Below, piece after piece: positions 55,004 through 64,000 of a stretch of DNA of 64,000 nt; position 1 is the first letter of the stretch, and each line of letters starts with the position of its first letter. The translations under genes and the position numbers were made by a program. The stretch lies in NCBI GenBank assembly GCA_963724385.1, contig CAVRUJ010000002.1, positions 558,001 to 622,000 of the forward strand, read 5' to 3'. Below the pieces are notes generated by a model. It saw nothing but the letters and a program-made list of their open reading frames with translations, was not told the DNA's origin and did no database searches. The stretch comes from DASXQK01 sp963724385. Its GTDB lineage: Bacteria > Pseudomonadota > Alphaproteobacteria > Dongiales > Dongiaceae.

Positions 55004-56827
55004 GTGGGATCCAACACGAAGAGAAGCGTTGCCGATCCAGTTTTGGAATTTTCCACGCTCGTCGAAATCCTTCGTTGGCGGGCGCTTCAGCAGCCTGAAC
55101 AGCGCGTCTTTACCTATCTGCCGGACGGAGAGGCAGAAGGCGATCATCTGACCCATGCGGCATTGGAGTGTCAGGCCCGGAGCATCGGGGCACTGCTCCA
55201 AAGTTACCGTGCGAATGGGGAACGCGCGCTGCTGCTTTATCCGGCGGGTCTCGAGTTCATAGCCGCGTTCTTCGGCTGCTTGTATGCCGGGGTGATTGCC
55301 GTCCCACTGCCTCCACCCAACCTGGCCCAGCCACATCGAACCCTTCCCAGGCTTCAAGCCGTCATCAGCAATGCGCAACCTTCGTTGGTGCTCACCACAT
55401 CAGCGATCCTCTCCAACACCAAAAATCTATTCGCGCAGGCCCCCGAGCTACAGAATTTGCGCTGGGTGGCCACGGACAAGGTTGCCGTCGGCCTGGCGCA
55501 GGAATGGCGGGATGCGTCCGTGACCAGCAGCACCATAGCTTTGCTGCAATACACGTCCGGCTCCACCGCTGAGCCGAAGGGCGTCATGATCAGTCATGGG
55601 AATCTTCTCCACAATTCGGCCTATATCGGCCGCGTCTTTGCGCTCAACCCCAACGGTGTCACCGTCACCTGGCTGCCGGCCTTCCATGACATGGGGCTTA
55701 CCAATGGGATCATCCAGCCGGTGTATAAGGGGCGCCCATGTTACCTGATGCCGGCGGTGTCGTTTCTCATGCGGCCAGTGCGATGGCTCGAGGCCATTTC
55801 GCGCTACAGGGCCACGATCAGCGGCGGTCCGAATTTCGGCTATGACTTGTGCTCCCGCGGAATCACTGCGGAGCAACGCGCCTCCATCGACCTCAGCAGT
55901 TGGGATGTGGCCTACAACGGGGCAGAGCCGGTTCGCGCCGACACGATGAAGCGATTTACGGAGACTTTCGCGTCCTGCGGCTTCCGCCCTGATGCCTTCC
56001 ACCCGTGCTATGGACTAGCCGAAGCCACGCTGCTGGTCTCGGGCGGCTCTCTAGGCGACAAGATGTTCTGCCCGGTGGAGGTGGAAGCATTTGAGCAGGG
56101 CCGCGTGGTAGAGGCCGGCGCCCAGCTTCAGAAGGTTCGGACGCTGGTCGGCAGCGGCCACACCCTGCACGACACCAGGATCGTCATCGCTGATCCGGAA
56201 TCATTGACGGCTTGTGCCCCGGATCAAGTGGGTGAAATCTGGGTATCGGGGCCGAGCGTCACGCGGGGGTACTGGAACCGACCCGAGGAGACGGAACGCG
56301 CCTGTCGGGCTTACCTGAAGGATACCGGCGAAGGGCCGTTTCTGCGCACCGGGGATCTGGGATTCGTGATGGATGGCGAATTGTTCGTCACCGGTCGTCT
56401 GAAAGATCTGATCATCATCAGCGGCCGCAAGCTGTATCCCCAGGACATCGAATTGACGGTGGAAAGAAGCCACCCGGCCCTACGACAGGCCTGCTCGGCC
56501 GCCTTCTCCACGGAAGGTACCGGCGGAGAACAACTGATCGTCGCCGCCGAAATCGAACCACGCTACGTGCGTGGGGTTCGCAGTGCACCGGGAGGGGAAG
56601 CGAGCGCTCGTCCCAATGGGCGTTGGCCGCTGGATGTGGAAGCCGTGGTTCGCTCCATTCGCAGGGCGGTGGCCGAAGAACATGACGCGCGGGTTCACAC
56701 CGTCGTGCTGCTTCAGGCTGGGCGTATTCCCCGGACCACCAGCGGCAAGGTGCAGCGCCATGCTTGTCAAGCCAGCTTCCTGCAAGGGACGCTGGAAAGG
56801 CTCGACGGGAATGTGAGCCATGGCTGA
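55004..56827 (+). CDS. Fatty acyl-AMP ligase (FAAL), AMP-dependent synthetase family
   Basis: 607 residues. FAALs activate a fatty acid as acyl-AMP and load it on a carrier protein. The opening EFSTLVEILRWRALQQPEQR is typical, the P-loop LLQYTSGSTAEPKGV lies at about residues 180-194, AEATLLVSGG follows, and GRLKDLIIISGRKLYPQDIE is the FAAL-type hinge. I chose the GTG at 55004, after AGGGA; the frame is open to 54857 but that part is not conserved. The end overlaps the PKS start by eight bases, so the two are coupled and acyl-AMP is probably passed to the PKS N-terminal carrier domain. Confidence 0.92.
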   Translation: MGSNTKRSVADPVLEFSTLVEILRWRALQQPEQRVFTYLPDGEAEGDHLTHAALECQARSIGALLQSYRANGERALLLYPAGLEFIAAFFGCLYAGVIAVPLPPPNLAQPHRTLPRLQAVISNAQPSLVLTTSAILSNTKNLFAQAPELQNLRWVATDKVAVGLAQEWRDASVTSSTIALLQYTSGSTAEPKGVMISHGNLLHNSAYIGRVFALNPNGVTVTWLPAFHDMGLTNGIIQPVYKGRPCYLMPAVSFLMRPVRWLEAISRYRATISGGPNFGYDLCSRGITAEQRASIDLSSWDVAYNGAEPVRADTMKRFTETFASCGFRPDAFHPCYGLAEATLLVSGGSLGDKMFCPVEVEAFEQGRVVEAGAQLQKVRTLVGSGHTLHDTRIVIADPESLTACAPDQVGEIWVSGPSVTRGYWNRPEETERACRAYLKDTGEGPFLRTGDLGFVMDGELFVTGRLKDLIIISGRKLYPQDIELTVERSHPALRQACSAAFSTEGTGGEQLIVAAEIEPRYVRGVRSAPGGEASARPNGRWPLDVEAVVRSIRRAVAEEHDARVHTVVLLQAGRIPRTTSGKVQRHACQASFLQGTLERLDGNVSHG

Positions 56828-59800
56828 GAAGCCAGCCAACGCAGAGGCCATCCAGGCGTGGCTGGTCGCGAAGCTTTCCGAGCGCCTCGGAATCGAGTCG
56901 GATGAAATCGATATCAGGGAGCTCTTCGCCAGCTACGGACTCGGGTCGACCGAGGCGGTCAGCATGGCGGGAGAATTGGCCGAATGGCTGGGGCAAAAGC
57001 TGTCGCCGGCTCTGATCTACGAGTACCCAACCATCGAGGCTCTTGCCCGGCACTTGGCAGGAGCGCCGGATCTGTCGGAATCAACCACTATGGCCGGCCA
57101 GGACCGGGGGGCCAACAACGAGCCGATCGCCATCATCGGCATCGGCTGCCGGTTTCCCGGCGCGAAGGACCCAGCCGCGTTCTGGCAGCTGCTGCGGGAT
57201 GGAGTGGATGCGATCAGCGAAGTTCCCGCCGATCGCTTCGACCAGCATGCGTTCTACGATCCGGACCCGGCGACCCCGGGGAAAATGAATACGCGCTGGG
57301 GCGGCTTTCTGGAAGAGGTGGACCAGTTCGCTCCGGATTTCTTTGGCATCTCCCCCCGGGAGGCGGCGCGCATGGACCCCCAGCAACGCCTCTTGCTGGA
57401 AGTGACCTGGGAGGCGTTGCAGGATGCAGGACAGGTGCCAGAGCGTCTGGCCGGCTCCCAGATCGGCGTATTCATCGGCATCGCGACCAACGACTACGGT
57501 CGGCTGCAATGGAACGATCTCGAGCGAATTGATGCTTATGCCGGCACCGGCAACGCCCTCAGCATCGCTGCCAACCGAATCTCGTATCTGTTCGATTTCC
57601 GCGGACCGAGCCTCGCCATCGACACCGCCTGTTCCTCCTCGCTCGTTGCCGTTCACCTGGCCTGCAGCAGCCTTCGGAGAGGCGAGTCGGGGCTGGCTTT
57701 GGCCGGCGGCGTGAACCTTATTCTCTCGCCGGCGATTGCGATCAATTTCACCAAAGCCGGTGCCATGGCGCCGGACGGGCGCTGCAAAGCTTTCGATGCG
57801 CGGGCCAACGGCTACGTTCGCAGCGAGGGGGCCGGCATCGTCGTGTTGAAGCCGCTCTCGAAAGCCTTGGCCGATGGCGACCCGGTCTATGCCGTCATTC
57901 GCGGCAGCGCGGTGAACCAGGACGGACGAAGCAACGGGCTGATGGCGCCGAATCCGCTGGCTCAAGAGGCCGTCTTGCGGGAAGCCTACCGGCAAGCCGC
58001 CGTCTCGCCCGGCCAGGTTCAATACCTTGAAGCCCACGGCACGGGCACATTCTTGGGCGACCCGATCGAGGCGAAGGCGCTGGGCGCAGTGCTGGGCGTC
58101 GGACGGCCGGCGGGCCAACCCTGTGCGATAGGGTCGGTCAAGACCAACTTGGGCCATCTCGAGGCCGCCGCCGGGATCGCCGGCTTGATCAAGGTCGCAT
58201 TGGCGCTCCGGCACCGGGAGATTCCGCCGAGCCTGCACTTCGAAAAGCCCAACCCTCATATTCCCTTTGGCGAGCTTCCTCTGCGCGTGCAGACGGCGCT
58301 CGGCCCATGGCCCGCGGGATCCGATCCAGCCTTGGCAGGAGTAAGCTCGTTTGGATTCGGCGGGACCAATGCGCATGTGGTTCTGGAAGAGGGGCCTGCG
58401 GCCCCTGCGGCAATAGCGGGTGCCGATCGGAACACCGGCGCACAGCTGCTCCCCCTGTCGGCCCGCAGCCCGGAAGCCCTCCTGTCTCTGGCGTCTGCAT
58501 ACCGTGACCTTCTGGCTACGCCAGAGTCCGCGGCGCCATTGCCGGATATCTGCTACACCGCCAGCGTACGGCTCAGTCACCACGACCACCGTCTCGCGGT
58601 GTCGGGCAATTCGTCCGCGCAACTGATGGAGAGCCTGGAGGCTTACTTGCGGGGCGAGGCTCGCCCCGGCTTGTCATCCGGCCGCAAACCTTCGGCGCGC
58701 CGGCGAAAGCTTGTTTTCGTTTTTCCAGGGCAAGGGAGCCAATGGTTCGGCATGGGGCGACGGCTGCTGGAGCAGGAAGCCGTTTTCCGGGAGGTCATCG
58801 AACGCTGCGACCGGGCGATGCAGCCGTATGGAGATTGGTCCCTGCTCGCCGAGCTCGCGGCCACCGATGCCGCCCAGTCGCGGTTGAGCGACATCGATAT
58901 CGTCCAGCCTGCCCTCTTCGCGATTCAAGTCGCCCTTGCAGCCCTGTGGCGCTCATGGGGTATCGAGCCGCAGGCCGTAGTGGGACATAGTCTAGGAGAG
59001 GTCGCGGCCGCACACGTCGCCGGTGCGCTGAGCCTCGACGAGGCCGTCCGGGTCATTTGTCACCGCAGCCGGTTATTCAAGCGCACCATAGGGCATGGGG
59101 CCATGGCGGCGGTCGAGCTTTCCATCGGGGAATCTCAACGCGTCCTGGACGGCTCGGAAGAGCAGGTATCAATCGCAGCCAGCAATGGTCCCACCTCGAC
59201 AGTGTTGTCCGGCGATCCGGCTACGCTAGTCGCCATTCTGCAGCGCCTCCAGCGCGACAACATTTTCTGCCGCATGATCAAGGTCGATTTTGCCTCGCAC
59301 AGTCCTCAGATGGAGCCGTTGCGGGAGGAATTGCTCCAGGCCTTGGACGGCCTGCAGCCGCGGGCGGAATCCCTGCCGATCTACTCGACCGTGACCGGGA
59401 AAGCAAGCCGCGGCTCGGAGTTCGATGCGCTCTATTGGGCCAGGAACATGCGAGAGCCGGTGCTCTTCTCGGACGCGATTCAGCGCCTGATGGAGGATGG
59501 ACATGATGTCTTCCTGGAAATCAGCCCGCACCCCGTTCTGCTCAGCGCAATACAGCAAGGATTTCATCACTTCGGCCAGGAAGGCGCATTGCTTCCTTCC
59601 CTGCGGCGCGAGGAAGACGAACGCACGGTCCTGCTCGGATCCCTGGGCGCGCTTTATTCTTTGGGATATCCGGTCGACTGGAACCTGATCTATCCGGACG
59701 GAGGCCGGTTCGTCCGGCTCCCGCTCTACCCGTGGCAACGAGAGCGGTGTTGGCTCGAGCCTGCAGTCGGGGAAACCAGCTCTCATCCGGAGCAACACGG

Positions 59801-62747
59801 CCGGGGCTTGCCGGGGGACCATGCGCTTCTCGGCCGGCCATTCCAGTCGCCGCATGCTGCAAGAACTCGCTTCTGGGAATCGACGCTGGACAGGCATTCC
59901 CTCCCCTATCTGGATGACCACCGCATCCAGGGCGTCTCGGTGTTGCCTGCCTCTGCCTACATCGCGATGGCCCGGGCCGCGGCGGTTGACCTATTCGGAG
60001 CGCAGTCCCTCGCGCTGAAGGATATCGAGTTTCGCAAGGCGCTTTTCCTGCCCGAGGGCGGAACTCACAGGATTCAGGTAATCCTCACGCAAGAGGCAGA
60101 TGAAGCGGCATCCTTCCACATCTACAGTTGCGCCGCAGGCGCGGCGCAGACCAGGCAACCATGGCTGCTGCATGCGACCGGCAAGGTCGCTGTTCAATCG
60201 GATAACGACATCATCGCCTCGGATGCCGGGAAAGAGATGCTCACCGAGATGCGAACCCGAGGCGCAGAGCCGCTCTCCGCCCAGGAGTACTACGGGAGAC
60301 TCCGCGAAAGCGGCATCCACTATGGCCCGTTCCTTCAGAGCATCGCTCAGCTGTGGCGGAACGATGCGGACATCTTGGCTGAAGTGCAGCTGACAGATGG
60401 ACAGGAGGCTGGCGTCAATGGCTTTCAACTTCACCCGGCAATCCTCGATGCCGGGTTGCAGGTTCTAGGGGCTGCGGTTGCTGCGCAAGCGGCCGAAGGC
60501 GGCCGCCAAGGGATCTATCTGCCGACCCGCATCGACCAATTCCGGGTTCACGGTCATCCAAGGCATCACTTATGGGGTCACGCCCGGGTGCAGCATCGGG
60601 ATGCGGATACCGCAACGGGAGACGTGGTGCTCTTGGATGAAGCGGGACGCATGGCGGTCGAGATTCGGGGGCTCCGCTTCGAATATCTTGGCGAAGACAC
60701 TAGGCGCGCACCTGTCGATAGTCCCGACGACTGGCTTTATGAGTTCCAGTGGAAGCCCAGCGAGCTTGCGGCTGAGAAACCCTCCGCCACGCCCAGCGGG
60801 GCGAGCTGGCTGATCTTTGCCGACAGCGGTGGCGTTGGGGAATCCTTGTCTGCGTTGCTGGAAGCCAAGGGTGAGCGGAGCATTCTGGTCTCTCGCGGGG
60901 ATTCGTTCGATCAAATCGACAACGAGCACTATCGGATTCGCCCCGGACAGGCGGATGACATGCGCCGGGTCTTCGAAGCGACCCTAGCGGATGATCGTCC
61001 AGCCTGTCGTGGCATTGTTCACCTCTGGAGCCTTGATATTGCCGGCCCGGAGGAGACCACCGTTGCCTCGCTGAGTGCGGCCCAGGCTCTCGGCTGCGGC
61101 AGCGCCCTCCTGCTGGTGCAGGAGCTGGCGCGAAGGGAATCGCCCGACTTTCCTCGACTATGGCTGATCACACGGGGCGCTCAAGCGGCCGGAGAAGGCG
61201 GCTCACCTTTGTCCGTCGCGCAGTCACCCCTTTGGGGACTGGGTCGCGTCATTGCTCAGGAACATCCGACGTTCTGGGGAGGGCTGGTCGACCTGGAACC
61301 GGGGGCACCACAGAACGACGCCGCCGCTCTTCAGCTTTGGCAAGAAATATCCAGCAACCATGGAGAGGATCAGCTTGCGTTTCGTCAAGGCCGGCGATTT
61401 GTGGGCCGCTTGATCCGCCATCACCCATCGGCCGTGCAAAGCCCTCCCTTCCGGTGGCGATCGGACGGCAGCTATCTGATCAGCGGTGGGCTGGGAGACC
61501 TAGGCCTCCTGGTTGCGCGCTGGATGGTCGAGCAGGGCGCGCGGCGTTTGATCCTTTTGGGGCGCAGCAGGCTCCCGCCCCGCTCGAGCTGGGGGTCGGT
61601 GGAAGCAGGAAGTCGCTTGGCTGGTCAGATTACCGCCATCCGGGAACTGGAATCCCTCGGTGCAGCCGTTCATCTGGCTCCAGTGGATGTGGCGAATGAA
61701 GCAGAGCTGAGCGCCTTTCTGGAGGCGTTTCACGCCGAGGGTTGGCCGCCGATCCGTGGTGTCGTGCATGCCGCGGGCGTGCTGCAGGACGGATTGCTGG
61801 TGCAACTCGATGCGGCGGCGCTGGACAAGGTGTTGCGCCCAAAGGTGATGGGTGGCTGGCTGCTGCATCGTCTGCTCCGGGATGATCCCTTGGATTTCTT
61901 CATACTCTTCTCTTCGGCGGGCTCCATGCTTGGCCAGCCTGGTCAGGGCAACTACGCCGCCGCCAATGCCTTCCTGGATGCGTTGGCGCATCACCGGCAG
62001 GCCCAGGGCCAGCCCGCCCTGAGCATCAACTGGGGTGCCTGGGCCGGCGAGGGATTTGCGGATTCAGCCGGAGGCAAGCGTCTCGCTGCGCGCTTGGCAC
62101 TCCAGGGAATTAGCAGCATCGCACCCAAACGAGCGCTGGAATTGCTGGGGCAACTCGTTGGACGAAGCGCAGCGCAAGTCGTGGCGGTGCCGGTCGACTG
62201 GAGGCAATACCGAGAGTTCTATCCTGCCGGCCTAGCCTCGCCGCTGCTTTCTGAGCTGGCGCATGTGGAAGCCGAAGCCAGCCGGGCACCGGCCGGCAAG
62301 AGCGAAAGGCGGGAATCCCTGCTCGCGGCCGAGCCAGCGGAACGCAGGCAAATGCTTCAATCATACCTGGGCGAGCAAGTGGCCCGGGTGCTCGGGCTCA
62401 GCCCGGCCAAGTTGGATCTGCAGCAACCCCTGAGCAATCTCGGCCTGGACTCGTTGATGGCCGTCGAGTTGAAGAACCGGATCGCGGTTGACCTGGCGGT
62501 GAACGTGCCGCTGGCAAGATTCCTTCAGGGCCTTAGCGTCGACGAGGCTGTAACGCAGGTGCTCGATCAATTGGCAGCCAACGTCGCCAACCCGACAATT
62601 CCTCCGGTCCCGGCAGTTGCGCAGCCCAGGGAGCAGCGAAATGCCGAACACTTGCTCGCAAACTTGGACCGGCTTTCGGACGAGCAAGTGGGCGCGTTGC
62701 TCAGTGACATGTTGGGTGAGGAGAAGGGTCGTTCCGCTCCTTTATAA
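56820..62747 (+). CDS. Type I modular polyketide synthase (ACP-KS-AT-DH-KR-ACP)
   Basis: 1975 residues. Domain order and motifs: ACP with attachment Ser43 (GLGSTEAVSM); KS about 100-525 with Cys271 (DTACSSS), His406 (HGTGT), His446 (GHLEA); AT about 632-920 with Ser724 (GHSLGE) and specificity motif FASH (824-827); DH about 1000-1290 with His1034 (HRIQGVSVLP) and Asp1210 (LDAGLQ); KR about 1548-1740 with GGLGDLG, Tyr1712 (NYAAANAF); ACP with Ser1878 (GLDSLMA). No enoylreductase or thioesterase. The tail (LLANLDRLSDEQVGALLSDM) is a docking-like end common in such PKSs. It should extend a FAAL-supplied fatty acid by two carbons with reduction and dehydration. Confidence 0.95.
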   Translation: MAEKPANAEAIQAWLVAKLSERLGIESDEIDIRELFASYGLGSTEAVSMAGELAEWLGQKLSPALIYEYPTIEALARHLAGAPDLSESTTMAGQDRGANNEPIAIIGIGCRFPGAKDPAAFWQLLRDGVDAISEVPADRFDQHAFYDPDPATPGKMNTRWGGFLEEVDQFAPDFFGISPREAARMDPQQRLLLEVTWEALQDAGQVPERLAGSQIGVFIGIATNDYGRLQWNDLERIDAYAGTGNALSIAANRISYLFDFRGPSLAIDTACSSSLVAVHLACSSLRRGESGLALAGGVNLILSPAIAINFTKAGAMAPDGRCKAFDARANGYVRSEGAGIVVLKPLSKALADGDPVYAVIRGSAVNQDGRSNGLMAPNPLAQEAVLREAYRQAAVSPGQVQYLEAHGTGTFLGDPIEAKALGAVLGVGRPAGQPCAIGSVKTNLGHLEAAAGIAGLIKVALALRHREIPPSLHFEKPNPHIPFGELPLRVQTALGPWPAGSDPALAGVSSFGFGGTNAHVVLEEGPAAPAAIAGADRNTGAQLLPLSARSPEALLSLASAYRDLLATPESAAPLPDICYTASVRLSHHDHRLAVSGNSSAQLMESLEAYLRGEARPGLSSGRKPSARRRKLVFVFPGQGSQWFGMGRRLLEQEAVFREVIERCDRAMQPYGDWSLLAELAATDAAQSRLSDIDIVQPALFAIQVALAALWRSWGIEPQAVVGHSLGEVAAAHVAGALSLDEAVRVICHRSRLFKRTIGHGAMAAVELSIGESQRVLDGSEEQVSIAASNGPTSTVLSGDPATLVAILQRLQRDNIFCRMIKVDFASHSPQMEPLREELLQALDGLQPRAESLPIYSTVTGKASRGSEFDALYWARNMREPVLFSDAIQRLMEDGHDVFLEISPHPVLLSAIQQGFHHFGQEGALLPSLRREEDERTVLLGSLGALYSLGYPVDWNLIYPDGGRFVRLPLYPWQRERCWLEPAVGETSSHPEQHGRGLPGDHALLGRPFQSPHAARTRFWESTLDRHSLPYLDDHRIQGVSVLPASAYIAMARAAAVDLFGAQSLALKDIEFRKALFLPEGGTHRIQVILTQEADEAASFHIYSCAAGAAQTRQPWLLHATGKVAVQSDNDIIASDAGKEMLTEMRTRGAEPLSAQEYYGRLRESGIHYGPFLQSIAQLWRNDADILAEVQLTDGQEAGVNGFQLHPAILDAGLQVLGAAVAAQAAEGGRQGIYLPTRIDQFRVHGHPRHHLWGHARVQHRDADTATGDVVLLDEAGRMAVEIRGLRFEYLGEDTRRAPVDSPDDWLYEFQWKPSELAAEKPSATPSGASWLIFADSGGVGESLSALLEAKGERSILVSRGDSFDQIDNEHYRIRPGQADDMRRVFEATLADDRPACRGIVHLWSLDIAGPEETTVASLSAAQALGCGSALLLVQELARRESPDFPRLWLITRGAQAAGEGGSPLSVAQSPLWGLGRVIAQEHPTFWGGLVDLEPGAPQNDAAALQLWQEISSNHGEDQLAFRQGRRFVGRLIRHHPSAVQSPPFRWRSDGSYLISGGLGDLGLLVARWMVEQGARRLILLGRSRLPPRSSWGSVEAGSRLAGQITAIRELESLGAAVHLAPVDVANEAELSAFLEAFHAEGWPPIRGVVHAAGVLQDGLLVQLDAAALDKVLRPKVMGGWLLHRLLRDDPLDFFILFSSAGSMLGQPGQGNYAAANAFLDALAHHRQAQGQPALSINWGAWAGEGFADSAGGKRLAARLALQGISSIAPKRALELLGQLVGRSAAQVVAVPVDWRQYREFYPAGLASPLLSELAHVEAEASRAPAGKSERRESLLAAEPAERRQMLQSYLGEQVARVLGLSPAKLDLQQPLSNLGLDSLMAVELKNRIAVDLAVNVPLARFLQGLSVDEAVTQVLDQLAANVANPTIPPVPAVAQPREQRNAEHLLANLDRLSDEQVGALLSDMLGEEKGRSAPL

Positions 62748-63714
62748 TGCCCAGACCCAGAGATGCGGCGACAGGGTCTGGAGAATTCTCCGAGGGCTGG
62801 TTCGCGGCTGCGGTCCGCGCACATGGGGCACCGCTTGTGCTGTTCTTCGACGAGCCATAGCAGACAGCGCAGCAAGCGCCTTCTCCCCGAAGTCGCGTCC
62901 TCTGGTCGATGTTCGCTTTTCTCGCGCCCGCCAGACGACTTGCCTCCTCACGCGATGGCGGAAGGCCGCCTCTGCAATCTTGTTGGGATCGGCATTGCTC
63001 AGCCTGGGACAAGGCTCCCAGGCAGCGGACGAAAAGCGGCCGCAGAAGGTCGTGGACGGCGTGGCTCGACTGTTTGCCAGCCATTCCAGCATCGCCACCG
63101 TGGAAATGCAGATCAACAAGCCGGACTTCCAGCGGACGATCTCGATGAAGTTCTGGTCGGTGGGGGATGCAAACGTGCTGGTCCGCATTCTTCAACCACA
63201 GGAAGATGCAGGCACGGCGATCCTCAAGGTTGGCGGCAGGACCTGGATGTATCTGCCGAAGGCGAACCGCAAGGTTGAGATGCCGCCTTCGATGATGACG
63301 ACCGCGTGGATGGGCAGCCATTTCACTCTAAACGACCTGGTAAACGAGAGCCGGCTCACCGATGACTACGAGATTGCGACCTCATTCGAAGGCGAGCGAG
63401 ATGGAGTCGCGGTGTCCGAGTATACGTTGACACCCAAGCCAACGGCTCCGGTGGTGTGGGGAAAGATTACCTTGCAGGTCCGCCAGGCCGACCAGATGCC
63501 CGTATGGCAACGTTACTATGACGAGGATGGCAAGCTGGCCCGGGAGCTGACCTTTTCCGAATACAAGACCGTGGGCGGGAAACTCATTCCTACACGCCTG
63601 GTCATGCGACCTGCAGGTCAAGGGGATGAGGAAACGACCATCACCTATGACGATATCGTCTTCGACGCCCCGATCAGCGAGGATACGTTCTTCCTGAGCA
63701 ACCTAAAGCCATGA
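62716..63714 (+). CDS. LolA-like outer membrane lipoprotein-sorting family protein
   Basis: A periplasmic protein of about 330 residues. The confident part starts with a signal peptide (RKAASAILLGSALLSLGQ, then GSQAADE at about 62955-63035). The mature domain contains KFWSVGDANVLVRILQPQED, then GGRTWMYLPKANRKVEMPPS and LTFSEYKTVGGKLIPTRLVM, as in the PF17131-type LolA relatives that carry lipids or lipoproteins. The true start is unclear: no ATG lies just before the signal peptide, and the nearest in-frame GTG is at 62716, inside the PKS end. The stop overlaps the permease start by four bases. Confidence 0.8.
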   Translation: MRRRVVPLLYNAQTQRCGDRVWRILRGLVRGCGPRTWGTACAVLRRAIADSAASAFSPKSRPLVDVRFSRARQTTCLLTRWRKAASAILLGSALLSLGQGSQAADEKRPQKVVDGVARLFASHSSIATVEMQINKPDFQRTISMKFWSVGDANVLVRILQPQEDAGTAILKVGGRTWMYLPKANRKVEMPPSMMTTAWMGSHFTLNDLVNESRLTDDYEIATSFEGERDGVAVSEYTLTPKPTAPVVWGKITLQVRQADQMPVWQRYYDEDGKLARELTFSEYKTVGGKLIPTRLVMRPAGQGDEETTITYDDIVFDAPISEDTFFLSNLKP

Positions 63715-64000
63715 GCGGCAGGCTCCTGCGGCTTGCGTGGCGAAATCTCTGGTACAACCCCCGCCGGACGCTGATCGCCATGACGGCGATCGGACTTGGC
63801 TACGCCATGCTGCTGTTCGTCGCCTGCCTGATGACCGGGTTGAGGCAGCAGATGATCGAGAGCGGCACCGGCCTCCTTCTCTCCGATATCGAGGTGCACG
63901 CGCCCGAATACTATCCGGACCGTCCCATTCAGCTGACTTTGGGAGGGAGAAAAGGGACGGATGTCGGTGCGCTGGTTGCCGCCATCGCCGCCACTCCCGG
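63711..64000 (+). CDS. LolE/FtsX-type ABC transporter permease, N-terminal part (continues beyond window)
   Basis: 97 codons to the window end. The basic start RLLRLAWRNLWYNPRRTL leads into a membrane helix (TAIGLGYAMLLFVACLMTG), then a periplasmic part with MIESGTGLLLSDIEVHAP. This is the MacB/LolCE permease layout, with one helix followed by a large periplasmic domain. Coupled to the LolA-like gene by an ATGA overlap, it probably extracts a lipid from the inner membrane and hands it to that protein. The ATPase partner should lie beyond the window. Confidence 0.85.
   Translation, partial: MSGRLLRLAWRNLWYNPRRTLIAMTAIGLGYAMLLFVACLMTGLRQQMIESGTGLLLSDIEVHAPEYYPDRPIQLTLGGRKGTDVGALVAAIAATP

Noticed and set aside
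57081..58622. Minus-strand 513-codon frame opposite the PKS ketosynthase
   Set aside because: No motif or ribosome-binding site, while the ketosynthase frame has all its catalytic residues.

Overview
The window is 64 kb of high-GC DNA packed with ABC transporters, short-chain dehydrogenases and GntR/TetR/DeoR/XRE regulators, and it carries a 5-methylthioribose salvage set. This suggests a free-living, metabolically versatile alphaproteobacterium, perhaps Rhodospirillales-like or Hyphomicrobiales-like. That placement is inferred from gene content and codon bias only; no rRNA, tRNA or CRISPR array was seen.

Left part (1-19.7 kb) is transport and catabolism. A ribose-type sugar ABC operon (binding protein, ATPase and an unusually long, apparently fused permease running off the window start) is divergent from a GntR/FCD regulator. 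Then come a methyltransferase divergent from an MmyB-type XRE regulator; a TetR-flanked MFS / UxaA-family dehydratase / TauE operon; a HAD phosphatase; and a non-pyrrolysine MttB-family methyltransferase with an alpha/beta hydrolase, divergent from a dipeptide-type ABC operon whose two ATPases are fused.

Middle part (19.8-35.7 kb) is the least conventional. It holds a Sfp-type phosphopantetheinyl transferase, two sets of lipid-linked-sugar type glycosyltransferases (GT87/GT-C with GT2), a nucleoside phosphorylase, an acyl-CoA dehydrogenase paired with a PhnD-like protein lacking a signal peptide, a TusA-like/radical SAM fusion, a DoxX membrane protein and a tight operon of DUF2064 transferase, GT-C, radical SAM/SPASM and GT2. 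It ends with mtnK, mtnA and a class II aldolase, the gene set of the DHAP shunt that recycles 5'-methylthioadenosine or 5'-deoxyadenosine. Radical SAM enzymes release 5'-deoxyadenosine, so the neighbourhood is biochemically coherent.

The 35.9-46.8 kb part is a second sugar or polyol module: SDR, FGGY kinase, BtpA/SgcQ protein and DeoR regulator on the minus strand, divergent from a second SDR and a complete five-gene Opp/Dpp-type transporter. The shared intergenic region has regularly spaced TGTTTGA repeats that are a likely DeoR operator.

From 46.8 to 55 kb gene density drops and decay signs appear: a 59-residue remnant-like frame, an MFS exporter, a NIPSNAP protein, a frameshifted MscS channel gene, a DUF6134-like protein, a SYLF protein and a truncated IS256-type transposase start. 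The right end (55-64 kb) is a lipid-polyketide locus: fatty acyl-AMP ligase, a 1975-residue PKS (ACP-KS-AT-DH-KR-ACP, no ER or thioesterase), a LolA-like periplasmic protein and the start of a LolE/FtsX-type permease. It looks like synthesis and export of an unusual envelope lipid. The phosphopantetheinyl transferase at 19.8 kb is a plausible activator of its carrier domains.
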